DNA of 64,000 nucleotides from Luscinia megarhynchos (taxonomy: Eukaryota > Chordata > Aves > Passeriformes > Turdidae), in contig CM067564.1 of assembly GCA_034336665.1 (NCBI GenBank), forward strand, positions 46,064,951 to 46,128,950. The letters are read 5' to 3'. The stretch's first letter is position 1. The number at the start of each line of letters is the position of its first letter. The notes under the pieces are model-generated. The model did no database searches, was not told the DNA's origin, and saw only the letters and a program-made list of their open reading frames with translations. Positions 35,031-46,120 of this stretch are shown here, in pieces. The position numbers were made by a program, and so were the translations under genes.

Positions 35031-36714
35031 AGGCCCAGTCAATCCCTGCCTTTCAAGCAGTAAGTGAAAGCAATGATTTTGTGGCAAAATTTTAGTTTAA
35101 TCTTGGCCACTGTTCATTCTGTCTTCTTTATGTTGCTTTTCTTGTTAAAAAAAAAATTGAGAAAAAACCCCAAAACCTCAGAATTTAAAAAGTATAGGTC
35201 CTACACAAACCCCAGCAGTCAAGAGACACTTTTGCAAAATACAGGTGGGACATTTTGTTCACTCCCACTTTGCATATGTTCTAGACCAAAAGTAAGTGTT
35301 AAAAGCTTGGCTTTGTAATCAGCTACAGGTCAATGGGGACAAACCAGGTAATCCCTAATGCACATCCAACCAGCACTCTGGGTGTGGCTGGGACACACAA
35401 GAACAATGATTTGCACTGCACCTCAGTTGCTCAACCAATTTCTTGGGTAATTTGCCCCACTGCAATGCCAGGAGAAGCCTTGCTCAAGGTCCTGTCTGTG
35501 GTGAGACATTGTCCTTGCCCCAGAGAGCTTCCATCTGTAGGGACAAAGGCAACAAATAGGAAAATAGTAGGAAAAGTATAGCCCAGGGTCATAAAACAAG
35601 CCAGTGCTGGAAAACCACATTTCTCTCTCTTACTGAGCCCATGTTGTCGTGGAAGCAGATGTGGTGAAGACATGTTTGTCCTGGGGTTTTTAGGCACATT
35701 TCTGTATTTGTTAGTTTAGCACAGTTATGAGGTTTTAGAGCAGGGACCATGTAACATGTAGCCTAATGTAAAGCACATCTTGATGTCCCTGATTTTCAAC
35801 TTGCTTTAGGAAGATATGTTAAAGCACAGCTTCAGTTCTCTAATCAGCAACAATACAAGCAATACAAGTCCTTCAGTATTTGCTCCAAGGCAAACTCATG
35901 GTGTAGTGGGTTTCAGGGGTGAAGGACTGACCTGCAGTGACAAATCCACCCCAGCCAAAAAAACCAAACCATTCTTCTCATTTTAATTTTATGTCAGGTT
36001 AGCTCAGGCAGTTTTTAGTTAGGCAACTCAGTTATTCTGAGGTTAACAAAAAAGCCCTCAACCCAGCTTTTTTAGAAAGCTGAAAAACTTTGAACTAACT
36101 GAACTTGGCTGAAGGACTCACGTTCCCTTGGAACATTCGGTGGGTCAGCACTGCCAAATAGTTAAATGAATTACAAATATAATTGTGGGAGTTTCCTTCA
36201 GAGCCTACCCAGCTCTCTCTTTTTAAACTAAGTTAATCTTTGGTGTAAATGAGAAGAATTTATCCAATGTATTTGGGCAGAGGGGAAAGCAGCAGTTCCT
36301 GAAGGAAACTGTCAATAATGAGAAGCACAGTTTCTAGAGCTCCCCATGCATGGGGGTCTGTGAATTGTCTCAAAACAGAAGCAAGGAGGTTTCATCAGAA
36401 ACAGCAGCTCCTCTATAGTCCTCAGGTGCAGCAGGTGGACTTTTTTTTCTTTTTCCAATACAGAAAGCCACCCTTTACCAAACTCCCATCTTGTAGTAGG
36501 TTGAACCAAGCCTGAGCAGAGCTGGGGCTGGCAAAGCTCCAGCCGAGCGAGGGAGGTATACTCAAAAGCAGGAAGCTGTGGCAAAGCTGAGTCGCTGAAA
36601 AGCTGCTGGAGCTAATATATTGTGGTCATGGGGATAGCAGCAGCCTCTGAGTAGGTGATGGGAAGACTCAAAAGCACCTTCAAAACAGGCTTGAGAAATA
36701 GTGCTGATGTCTGC
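35031..36714. other. Unique non-coding DNA
   Basis: No gene is recognised. An A9 run lies near 35147. Random frames occur on both strands. Confidence 0.5.
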
Positions 36715-36975
36715 GCTTTGGCTGGGCCCGAAGCCTTTAGAACGTCTCTCGTCGTCGGAGAGGCGCGGAGCGTCTATCCCTGAGCCCTGCACTGAGATGC
36801 AGAGGTGAGAGGCTTTGAAGGTGGAAGGGATGCGTGGGATTGGGCTCATCTGGCAGCATTTGTGACGGCAGCTGAGGCCCAGCAGGTCGTAAACACTCGC
36901 TGGTGGGGAGCTGCCTTGCCACCTCCTCCCGTGGCAGCGCGGAAAGCCAGCGCTGCGCTCCTGGACTGACTGAGT
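36715..36975 (+). promoter_or_regulatory. Isolated CpG cluster, candidate promoter or first exon
   Basis: I count 19 CpGs in about 260 bases, with roughly 60% GC, against a background where CpG is rare. Inside it, 'agag^gtgaga' at 36801-36810 is a strong 5' splice-donor match on the plus strand. No TATA box is obvious. Minus-strand frames of 158 and 98 codons cross it but match no family I know. 'ccaataaaaaaaacccc' follows at 37012. It may be the promoter and first exon of a non-coding RNA or of a gene outside the window. A remnant of a GC-rich LTR is the main alternative. Confidence 0.4.
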
Positions 36976-39900
36976 CTTTTGCGGGGCAGCAAAAATGGTA
37001 CTGGCTGTGAGGCCAATAAAAAAAACCCCACAAAACAACAGGTGGTCAAGACATTATGGAGGCCCATTGTTCTAGGAGATTGTTTCATTCATTAATATGA
37101 ACTGAGATGATGAGAACAGGATGCTTAATATTGACATGTGGGGCAGGGAGCGAGGAGATGGGATGGGTGAGGTGAGGTCTCCCTTTCCTTCTCTGGCCAC
37201 CCTTGGGAGGGGGAAGGAGTGGCTGTGTTTCAGAACTGAAAAACCAGTGCAAGAGAAGATAAAGGGAGGACTTCCCAGTTTCTCAGGGGTGAGGTAGCTG
37301 CTTCCTTATAATGTCACAGTTCATTAGGGAGCTGCAGCCAGTACATGTGGAAGAGGGAGGGACATACCCCTGTCTCCATAACTGGAGCTGTGCTCTCTAC
37401 CCTTCTAAATTCCCATGAGTGCCTGCCCTTGCAGCTGTTTTGTTTTTGGCTGTGTCCTGAGAGACTGTTTCATGTGTTTCTCAGTGCCTGGTGGGGTCAG
37501 AAGGAACCACCTGTGCCTGGTGGAGACTTGTGTTTTCTGTGATCCTGGAGGGTCTGAAAATACATGAACATCCAAAGACACCACTTTTCCCAGCTGTCTG
37601 TTTTGTACCGACTTTTAGACTCTGGACAAACAAACAGGAATTACTGGTAACCTGCATGTTGGTTTCATGTGTTTTACAGCTTTTCAGCAGTGCCCTGCTC
37701 TCAGATGGAAAAAACTGTGAGCATGTGCCAAGTAGGTTGGTGGAGCTGTCAAAACTCACTCTCAGATCCTACTCAGTGCTTGCCCATCAACCGGACAATA
37801 AACCCTGACATGTCTAACCACAAACGCATAAAAGGATGTGGCTGAAGGACAGGGAGAGGTGAGGGCTCAGACAAGTGTTGAAATTTGAGCAGGATGGAGC
37901 TGGACCAAACAAGCTACCTCAGAGCTCTGTAAAAGGTGATGCTTTGGTGGTGCTTTATGTCCTAGTGTGGACAAGGCAGCTGGGATAAGGCAGGTGTAAG
38001 TAGAGATGGAGATCAGCATCAGCTTCAAGCTGTCACCTTTCTGGGAAGCTGAGTTTTTGGTGCCAAATCTGCAGCCAGTGAGGTGACCAAGGAGAGTGCT
38101 GTGATGCTGCTGGGCTCATCAAGGCAGCTCTCACATACCAACATAAAGTAGCTTTGCATCAGCTGCACAGAGTGCAAAACACACTACCTGGGCCAAAATA
38201 ACTTCCATGCTGCACAGGCATCCCAGTCAGGGATCACATACTCAGCACCACTCTCAGATGGGAGTGGAGGAGGCAAATAAAGAGGAAAAATCTTTCTTTT
38301 TCCTAGAGAGTATGCTCTGTACCCTGCACTAGAAATAGAATTTGAAAAAAAAACAAAGAGAAAGACAATAATTTATATTGGAGTGAGCTGTGGTTTGGAA
38401 AGAGAAAAGGAGAAAAGAAACAAAACAAAAACACTGGCCCATAAAGAAGAGAAAACAGGAAAGGAAAAGAACAAAACATCCTGTACACAGCAGCCAGTCA
38501 GTCGAGGAGGGAGGGTCTGTGTCATCTGCATTCCTCTGTTGAAGTGGGCATGGACAGCCTGGATGCACTCTGCATTGCTCCAACTCTCCTTACCTTTCTG
38601 CTCACCTGATTTTGTGATTTCTCCTGTTTATTCTTGAGCTCGATCAGAAGAATCAAAGGTGGTTTCAGAACTTATCTCCTCTCCAGATGCCATTTCATGA
38701 GAGCAGTGTGGCATCTGCAGGCTGTGCCAGCCTCAGGTCCTCTTCTGGGATGATTATTATGGAACCCAGATCCCCACTGAGCACTGACAGATGTAAACTC
38801 ACCTTCCCCTGCTCCAAGGTGAGGGGTCAGCTCTGAGCCTGAGCCTGTGTCTTGCAGTCAACATTATAGTGAATATGTGAATGAGCTGACAAAATTTACA
38901 GCCTGAACTGGAGCTGGCTAGGATGAAAAATTTGGGTGTTTTTGTGCCCTGCCTGTGTGAAAATGCCTCTTGCTCTTCACCTCTACAGCTAACCCAAGAA
39001 TGAAACCAGTGTGGAGATCTTGATGTCTCAGCTCAAGAAGCAGCCAGTTTGCAGGTTAGGGTGGCAAAGGTGGTTTGAACAGGGAGACTGAAACCTGTGC
39101 TAGTTGTGCTGTTTATTCTGAGGTGAGGAGGGACCACAATGAACTGGGTTTGTTAGTACAGCATCCTTTGGGAGGCTTGAAAGATGGGTGTGAACAGCAG
39201 TTTAGAAGGGTGGGAACTTCTCCTTTAAGGGACTCTTTTCTAACCCACTTAAACACTAATCAGGTGCCCCTCTCCTGGTCATCATTTGCATGGTCTTGCT
39301 GAAGTGGATGTGATTTCCTCCAAACCCCATAAATGTCTCTTCTTAATCAGTTCCAGAGTCACTGTCTCCTTTTCCAAGCAGGCTGCATGCACCAATTCTA
39401 TCACTGAGCTGCTGGAGCCAATCATGTCTCCTGCCTCTCCTTCTGGAAAGGGCAAAAGGAGCTTTTTAAACAGGGGCAGAACATTCCCAGTGAGTGGAGG
39501 ATGTGGTTTTGTAGCTCAGAAGTTGGACACACTTCTGCCCCACGTGTGGCAAAAAGGGAAGATGGGCTCCTCATGTGTCAGCAAGAAGCAAAAGCTGAAT
39601 GAATTCCCCAAAAGCTGATACCCAGAGCATGGTCCTCGAGGTCAAGGTGCACTGGCAGCTTTTCCTTAGATGAGTCCACAATGAATGCAGCCTGTGGTCA
39701 CTGATGGCACAGCTGCTCCCATGCATTTTGTCTTGGTTCTCCCTCTGAAAGTATTTCAGAGAGCTTTTTTTTCCTCCCTGCTTTTCTTGTTGAAATTCTC
39801 TCTAATGAAAGCTTAGAAGAAACACGTTTGTATAAGAATAGATGTAGTAGAACCAGCTTCCCTGTCCCCCAAATCCCTGAAATTGGGGAAATAAATATTT

Positions 39901-40117
39901 AATAATGATATATGAGTTATTTAGGGGCTTTAAGAGGCACTGCCTTCATACAGTATCACTTTCTAGAATTCCCTAATATCCCTTGTTCTCTTCTTTCCAC
40001 CCTCTGCCATCCCATACCTTCTCTTTTCCAGCCTGTTTATTTTAGAGTGCAAAGCTACTTAGAATTATTTATTTTTGGATCAGCTACTGATTCACTTAAT
40101 GACTAACTCATTTCATC
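36976..40117. other. Unique non-coding DNA
   Basis: G-rich stretches at 37138-37215 nearly meet the quadruplex rule. A/C-rich low-complexity sequence lies at 38340-38475. No exon, RNA gene or transposon is recognised. Confidence 0.5.
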
Positions 40118-40260
40118 ACTCGATGCCTCACTTTACCTATACATTAAGAAGGATTAATAGTACCTGCTTTTCAGGGCTGTTAGCAGTCTAAATTAATTCA
40201 TGCTTATAATGTTTATAAAGAGATTTGAGATCCTTGGTTACTGGAGGCTAGGGAGCTGCA
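40118..40260 (+). mobile_element. Ancient SINE/LINE tail (MIR/L2/L3-like relic)
   Basis: 'gatgcctcactttacctatacattaag', 'ggattaatagtacctgcttttcagggctgtta', 'aattaattcatgcttataatgtttataaagagatttgagatccttgg' follows the order of an old amniote interspersed repeat: 'cctcagtttccccatctg', 'taatacctac...cagggttgt', 'tttgtaaagcgctttgagatcc'. Assignment to a single family is not possible by eye. Confidence 0.55.
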
Positions 40261-41964
40261 AAGTATCTTATTTTTACTTAATAGTGAGGGGGTTTTGTGC
40301 AACTTTGCATTATAAAAGTACAAGAAACCTTGCAATTAGTTGGAGAGTCTTTTATTCCCAGGGCTTAGTTTATATTCCAGTTCAGATAGAAGCATTTTGT
40401 CTGCATATTTCTTCCCCTGATGTTTTAATGAGAGCTAATATCCTTATCTCTCTTACTGAGAAATGTTGGATGATGCAAAATGGGGCAATAAACATCACAG
40501 GGTGGGTAACAGGGCTGTGCAGTGTTCTTTGGAGCTCTTAAAAAAGCTAATGTGCTCTTCTTCAGACTGCATTTGGTGTTATTACTGCAAATATGCAGTC
40601 AGAAAGAAAAAATTAAACTTAATAGTAGGAGTCATGACAATAATTTGCATTCACTGGAAATATTTTGTTGGCATTGTGGGAGATTGGTATGAGTCTATCA
40701 AGAAAGGGAAAGGATTCCTGCAGAGCAGGAGGAGGCACAAGGGGAGTGTCTCTGAATGAAGCCTGAAATTAGTTTGCAATTATTTCACGTTTACTGAGTA
40801 ATCCACCAAATTATAGTGCCAGTGACCACATCTGCTACTGATCCCACATTGCCATGCAAGCATTGCTTAAAGAAGTGGTATATTTGGACTTGAATATCAG
40901 TGTGTGGACAGATCATCAGTTCAGTTATGATAAAAAAACTCCACTGAAATTATTGGAGATTCCTTATTGTGTTTCCTTTTCTCCCATGAATGGAATTTAC
41001 TGGCCAGAGTGACAAACAGCAACTGGGCACCACTGATGCTGCCCTCAGGACTGTCCATGAGAATGGTGGGAATTGCTTCCACAGCACTATGAGGATCTCT
41101 CCTGGTGGAAGAATGAGTGAGGTTTCTGATCATGTGCCTCCAGCATCACAGAACACAGATAGGCCAGAATACAGCCCAAAGCAAGGCCTCCCTCTGACAA
41201 AATCTTTATTTTCTGGGCTTAGCCCACGAGCCATTGCCCTTTCTTCCATCTTGGCAGACTGCAGTAATTACCCAGATGACATATACAGGGAGGCCACGAA
41301 TTATTAACAATTAACTCAGCTCTGGAGCCAGTGCCAAAGATTTGTTGGTTCGTGGAGGAAGTCAAAGTGAGTAAACCATGCTGAGTGACAATAGCTCTGC
41401 TTCCCAGCCAGACTGAACAGCTCGTAATGTAACCCAAACGTTTCCTCTTTCCAAGCTTGCTTATAAAAGAGCAGACAAGGAAAGGGCAGAAAGGACATTT
41501 AGAAGAACACAAGACTGGAAAAACAACCACTGATGTAATGTACTTTCTAAACTAAACATACGGCATGCACTCTTGCAGCCATTTGAATAACGATTAAAAG
41601 GAAAACCAAAACAAAGAGAATTTGGTCTGCTTAGTCCTGAATACTGAAAGAAAAAGTGTGAGCAGTTCCATGGTGCGTGGCTGGGAAATATTAGCCCTGA
41701 ACTTTGCTCTGAATCATCTCTGCTCCTAGTAGGGAGAAAATAACAAAAAAGAAAATATTTTGTATGAGATAGAGGGAGTAGAAATGTGCATGGTAATTGG
41801 AGCATGCCAGGCAGAGAAGTAATAGAAATGTCATGGACCTCCAGTGACCATCTTGTATGGTCCTACAAGGCCCATCTGAGATATCTTTATAGTCCAAATG
41901 TCCAGTGGGACAAGCTTTGGAAAGAGGGCAGAAGATGATCAAGAGGATAACGAGCAGCGGATTC
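40261..41964. other. Unique non-coding DNA
   Basis: No gene is recognised. A TATAAAAG box at 41463-41470 and a TTTATT at 41208-41213 are noted, but neither comes with other promoter or LTR signals. Confidence 0.5.
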
Positions 41965-42220
41965 ATTTACACTCCCATTTCACAGACAGAGAACTGAAGT
42001 ATGAAAAGCTCAAAGCCTCTTTGCTGCCTCCCCTTCTCCCCATGTCTAATCTGTCCTGTTCACTGACACCACTTGTGACAGAGGGTTTTAGCAGGTGCAT
42101 TGGTGGTTTCAGGATCAGGACCTATGCGACTTGTCCAAAATCTCAGAGGAAGTGTGCTGGAATAAAATCCAGATCTCTTGAGTCCTGCATCACTTTCTCA
42201 GCCACAAACCCATCCTTCCT
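41965..42220 (+). mobile_element. MIR-like SINE split by about 110 bp
   Basis: The left piece (41965-42015, 'tttacactcccatttcacagacagagaactgaagtatg') and the right piece (42125-42220, 'tgcgacttgtccaaaatctcagaggaagtgtgctggaataaaatccagatctcttgagtcctgcatcactttctcagccac') follow the MIR 3' half in order. The 109 bases between them are unrelated. A 138-codon frame across the block is most likely chance. Confidence 0.65.
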
Positions 42221-44574
42221 GTCTCTGCACGAATACAGAGCTGAGAGAAGTGACTTTACGTGCACATGCACATATCCAGAGTGCCTTTTAAGGGGTACAG
42301 GCACACCAAAGTGAAAATTTCTTTAGAAATCACATTAATTCATGAGGCAATTTTGTTTATGTTTCTCTTGTTTCTCCTCCTTCAGGCATCACAATGGCAC
42401 TTGCTTATGTGAGGTTTCTGACTGCTTTTTGTGGAATGAAAGAAAAATCACATGAATTTCAGCTGGAGCCATAGAACTTGATTTCATAATGCAAATCATT
42501 ACAACTCTGGTGCATCTGGTATGAGTCACTGGTATATTTCACTGAATTTCTTTGTATCTGAAGTGAATCGTTTTCCCTGGGAAGCTCCAAAGTAGAAACA
42601 ATGAGAAACTGGTTCTCCTTCTGCCATGAGAACTCAGGTTCAATATGAACAATAACAACTTTGATAAAGTTACCAAGCAGATTTTGTCTAGAGCTAAGAG
42701 AGCAATTTGTATTAAAGTGGCACACAGCTGATCTATGTTTTCAAAGAACCTTTAGTAGCAATCCTTATGGAATTAACAGATGACAAGTTCAAAGCATACA
42801 GAAGGAAGAGGCTCCTCTTTTGCTGTGAAATGTCTGGATAATAATAAATTCCCATGGATTAGATAAGAAATCACACAAACCTGTGAAAGAAAAGATCATC
42901 TAGGGCTGTGGATTACAAAGACACATTTCTGGCTCAAGAACTCCCTGAGCCACAAGCTCCTGGGATGAGGGAAAGAAAACTGCATTAGTGAACTCCAAGA
43001 TGTTAGAGACAGGCTTCCCAGAAATGCTCAGACTTGGGCTATCCTTCTCCTAAGTTAATAAATGCTGATACCAGTGAAAATAAAGGGATGCCTATGGACA
43101 GGGTGGGCTGGTCCATCATCCAAAAGACAGACAATGCATTAAATCTGGTTGGGTAGGCTCAATTTTTGTTCAGTGGGGAGATACAGGCACCTCTGGAGAT
43201 TGATTCATCCCAACCTAAGGCAGAAGTCCAAGATAAGTGGGGTCAATCACCCACTGTCTCACTTCATGACTTTAATAGAAATCAGAGTAAATAATTTATT
43301 TGGGATGTCTGGGGCAGTTAGAGACTGGAATTTTGGAAGTCTCTATGTGAGATAGATGCTTTTTTTTTTCTCTTAGGAGGGAATGGAGATGTAGTAAAGA
43401 CAGTCTGTGGAGCCTGTGTTTCATTTTACTCTGCAGTAAACAGATTTGGTCAGCTGCACCCTCCAGACTGCAGATTAGTGGGTGTTTAGTGCTGCCTGAG
43501 CTGTCCTAGGGGATCTGTCCTCACCTCCAGCAGATATCCTGGTTGCAGGTACCATGTCACACTCTTTGAATTCAGATCCTCTTAAATGAAGCCTTGTGCT
43601 CTTTAAAATGCCCTGTGACATTTTATTAAAGGTTTTTGAGCACCTCTCCAGAGGTTTGTGTCATTTCTACCACATATAGAAGTGGCTTGGGTAGCCCACA
43701 ACTTATAAAACTATAGTTGACACCTATGTGTGAGCAACTGAACTAAGACCATAATTCACAAATAAATATCTACACACAGACACATAAATCTGGGTGTCTG
43801 TCTGGAGCTCAATCCCAATTTTATCTTGTAGATGACCAAACCAAGGGAAGATGAGTTCTACCAAAAAATTATTTTGAAAAATTCTGCCTTAAGAACAGGA
43901 AGCATTTAATAGCTTTTGGAAGCACTCAGCGTGTTCAATAAGGAGCTCTTACTTTTTGTCTCTTCTCCCTAGCACTTCTTCCTCCAAAATCCCTGCTTGG
44001 AAGCAGGTGTAGAGCTCCAGCTACTGAATGAGAGCCACTTGTTCACAAAGGGCCCCTCAAGAATTAGCAATAAATGTCTCACGCCCACGAGTAATAGTTT
44101 CTAGTTTTAGAAACACATAAACCACAGAAGTATTTCCTTTTTTAGAATTTAGCATTTCATAATAGTGGAAAATAAAGTTTATTAAATTTGTAACACAATT
44201 AAAAAAAAAGCCATCTGCTACTTTATACTAGCTCTCAGTACAGTAAACAGAAAGTGTCTTTTAATCACCAGTTGGCCATTAGTTTGACAGAGCCTCTTCA
44301 TCACAAACCACAAGTCAGTCTTACACATGCAAGCAATTTTGATTTTTCTCAGGGAGAAAAATCTGCCCTCTCTTTCCAAATATCTCTGACAGGATGGTTT
44401 AGCTCAAAGCTTCTCAGTTAGGGCACGTTGACATAGATGGGCACGAATGGATGAGGCTCGTTTTGCCTCACTCTGAGCTGGCTGGATGTTGGCCAGCTCT
44501 GAACTGGAAATCATGTTAGGATGGAGCTCTGCCCAGGCTAATAAGATCTGTTGAAGGCAAATGCTGAGAAGCAA
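42221..44574. other. Unique non-coding DNA
   Basis: No gene or transposon is recognised. 44090-44340 is AT-rich repeat-free sequence with several short palindromic motifs. A 9-base A run lies near 44203. Confidence 0.5.
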
Positions 44575-44804
44575 GACATATTGGATATTAGGAAGGAATT
44601 CTTTACTGTAAGGGGGGTGAGGCAGCAGAACAAGTTGTCCAGAGAAGCTGCGGATGTCTCATCCCTGGAAATGTTCAAGGCCAGATGGGATGGAGCTCTG
44701 AACAACCTGATCTAGTGGAAGGTGTCCCTGCCCATGGCAGAGATGATCTCTAAGGTTCCTTCCAACCCAAACCATTCTGTGATACTGTGGTTCTGAGTTT
44801 CTAT
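44575..44804 (+). mobile_element. CR1 LINE 3' fragment
   Basis: Runs from 'attggatattaggaaggaattctttactg' through 'atgttcaaggccagatgggatggagctctgaacaacctgatctagtggaagg' to 'ttccttccaacccaaaccattctgtgatactgtgg'. The 'ggagctctga(a/g)' signature links it to the copy at 57849. Confidence 0.93.
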
Positions 44805-45830
44805 GGGAATAATTTTTCACTCCAGGTCAATTTTTAATAATGGAAATAATTCAGGGGCTGAAGGATAGCATGAAAGATTGCACACATGGGGTTTTTTCCT
44901 CTCCAAATGTTGATCTAATAAAAAAAAAGGCTTGAAATGAAGAGGTCCCTTTGCTGGCTGTTGTGGTCTGAGGTCACAGTTAAGTAGCAGAACACCAACA
45001 GTTAATAGGGCAGAACCTGGTTCTTCCTAAACTGTGTGAATTGATAGCACAGCCTGGGATGTCAAACACATGACACTGATGTGGAGTCAGCATGAGTGAG
45101 AGTAGAATGAAACCCCTTGTGAGTTACCATTGCTCTGGATTTCTCTGATTTCTGGCAGGTTTATGGCAAGGTCTTTACAATATTTTAACTTTGGGTTTTT
45201 GTGTGTGTGTGTGTTTAACGTCCTGTCCATGTGAATGCTGCATTACCACAGTGTGCTCCCCAGGGCATCCCTCCTACATACACACAAAGTTCTGCTTAAT
45301 GTTTCACTTGGATTTATTTGAATCTTTTATTATTGCAGCACTGAATGAATACTTGCATTAAAACTACTTGCCCCAGTCATTTCACCAAAAAGTTTTTTTT
45401 TTTTTTTTTCAAATTGCTTCGTCACATGGAGGTCACATTGACACTACTTACAATTCATTGCTGCAGATGTTCTGAAAAATTAAAATTTTGTCATCCACAA
45501 GACTTTTAATTGCCTAATTGAACACGAGAAAATACCAAATACCAAATACTGTCAGGTCCTACTTAATGGTCAAAAATTTAAATGGAGCTTGTACTGATTA
45601 TGTTTTTGCAGAAAAAAGGAAAATTTGAAATAACTTTTCTGATGTGCCAATTTTATAAATGGAAATGGAGAATTTTTCTGAATCAGAAGATTTGAAGCAC
45701 TTCACAATTTGTTCTCAACAGCTCATGGAATAGTTCACCCCAGCTTTCCATGGAAAAATATAATTACAGCAATTCTCAGGCTGATTTAGATTATCTTATG
45801 AAGAATTATGTGCTTGCTCTGAAGTCCATA
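44805..45830. other. Unique DNA between opposed CR1s
   Basis: Contains a (TG)7 run at 45201-45214, a T17 run at 45393-45409 and a short ACCAAAT duplication near 45533-45553. No gene is seen. Confidence 0.55.
45393..45409. repeat. T17 homopolymer
   Basis: Seventeen T residues in unique AT-rich DNA, about 180 bases after the (TG)7 run at 45201-45214. Confidence 0.9.
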
Positions 45831-46120
45831 TAGAATGAAAAATTCATGGAATTTGGGTTGGAGATGACCTTAAAGCCCATCTCGTTCCAACCCCCTGCAA
45901 TGGGCAGGAACACCTTCCACAAGCCCAGGTTGCTCCAAGCCCCATCCAGCCTGACCTTTGGACACTTCCAGGGATCCAGGGGCAGCCACAGCTGCTCTGG
46001 GCACTCTGTACCAGGGCCTCCCCACCCTCCCAGGAAAGAATTTCTTTCTAATATCCAATCCAAACATGCCCTCTGTAAGTTTAAAGCCACTGCCCTTGGT
46101 TTCCCTTGCAAAAAGTTCCT
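45831..46120 (-). mobile_element. CR1 LINE 3' fragment
   Basis: From 'tagaatgaaaaattcatggaatttgggttggagatgaccttaaagcccatctc' to 'cactgcccttggtttcccttgcaa'. In complement it shows the ORF2 end FGLDIRKKFFPGRVGRPW. It has the 'ggatccaggggcagcc' signature of the copy at 60223. An AT-rich (TTATA)-like stretch follows at 46141-46185. Confidence 0.93.

Noticed and set aside
36562..37038. 158-codon minus-strand open frame over the CpG cluster
   Set aside because: Raised GC reduces stop codons. The translation resembles no family I know, and overlapping frames of similar length exist on the same strand. The CpG cluster itself is kept as a finding.
41458..41475. TATAAAAG box as a gene promoter
   Set aside because: A single TATA match occurs by chance in AT-rich DNA. 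No initiator, CpG or downstream exon supports it.
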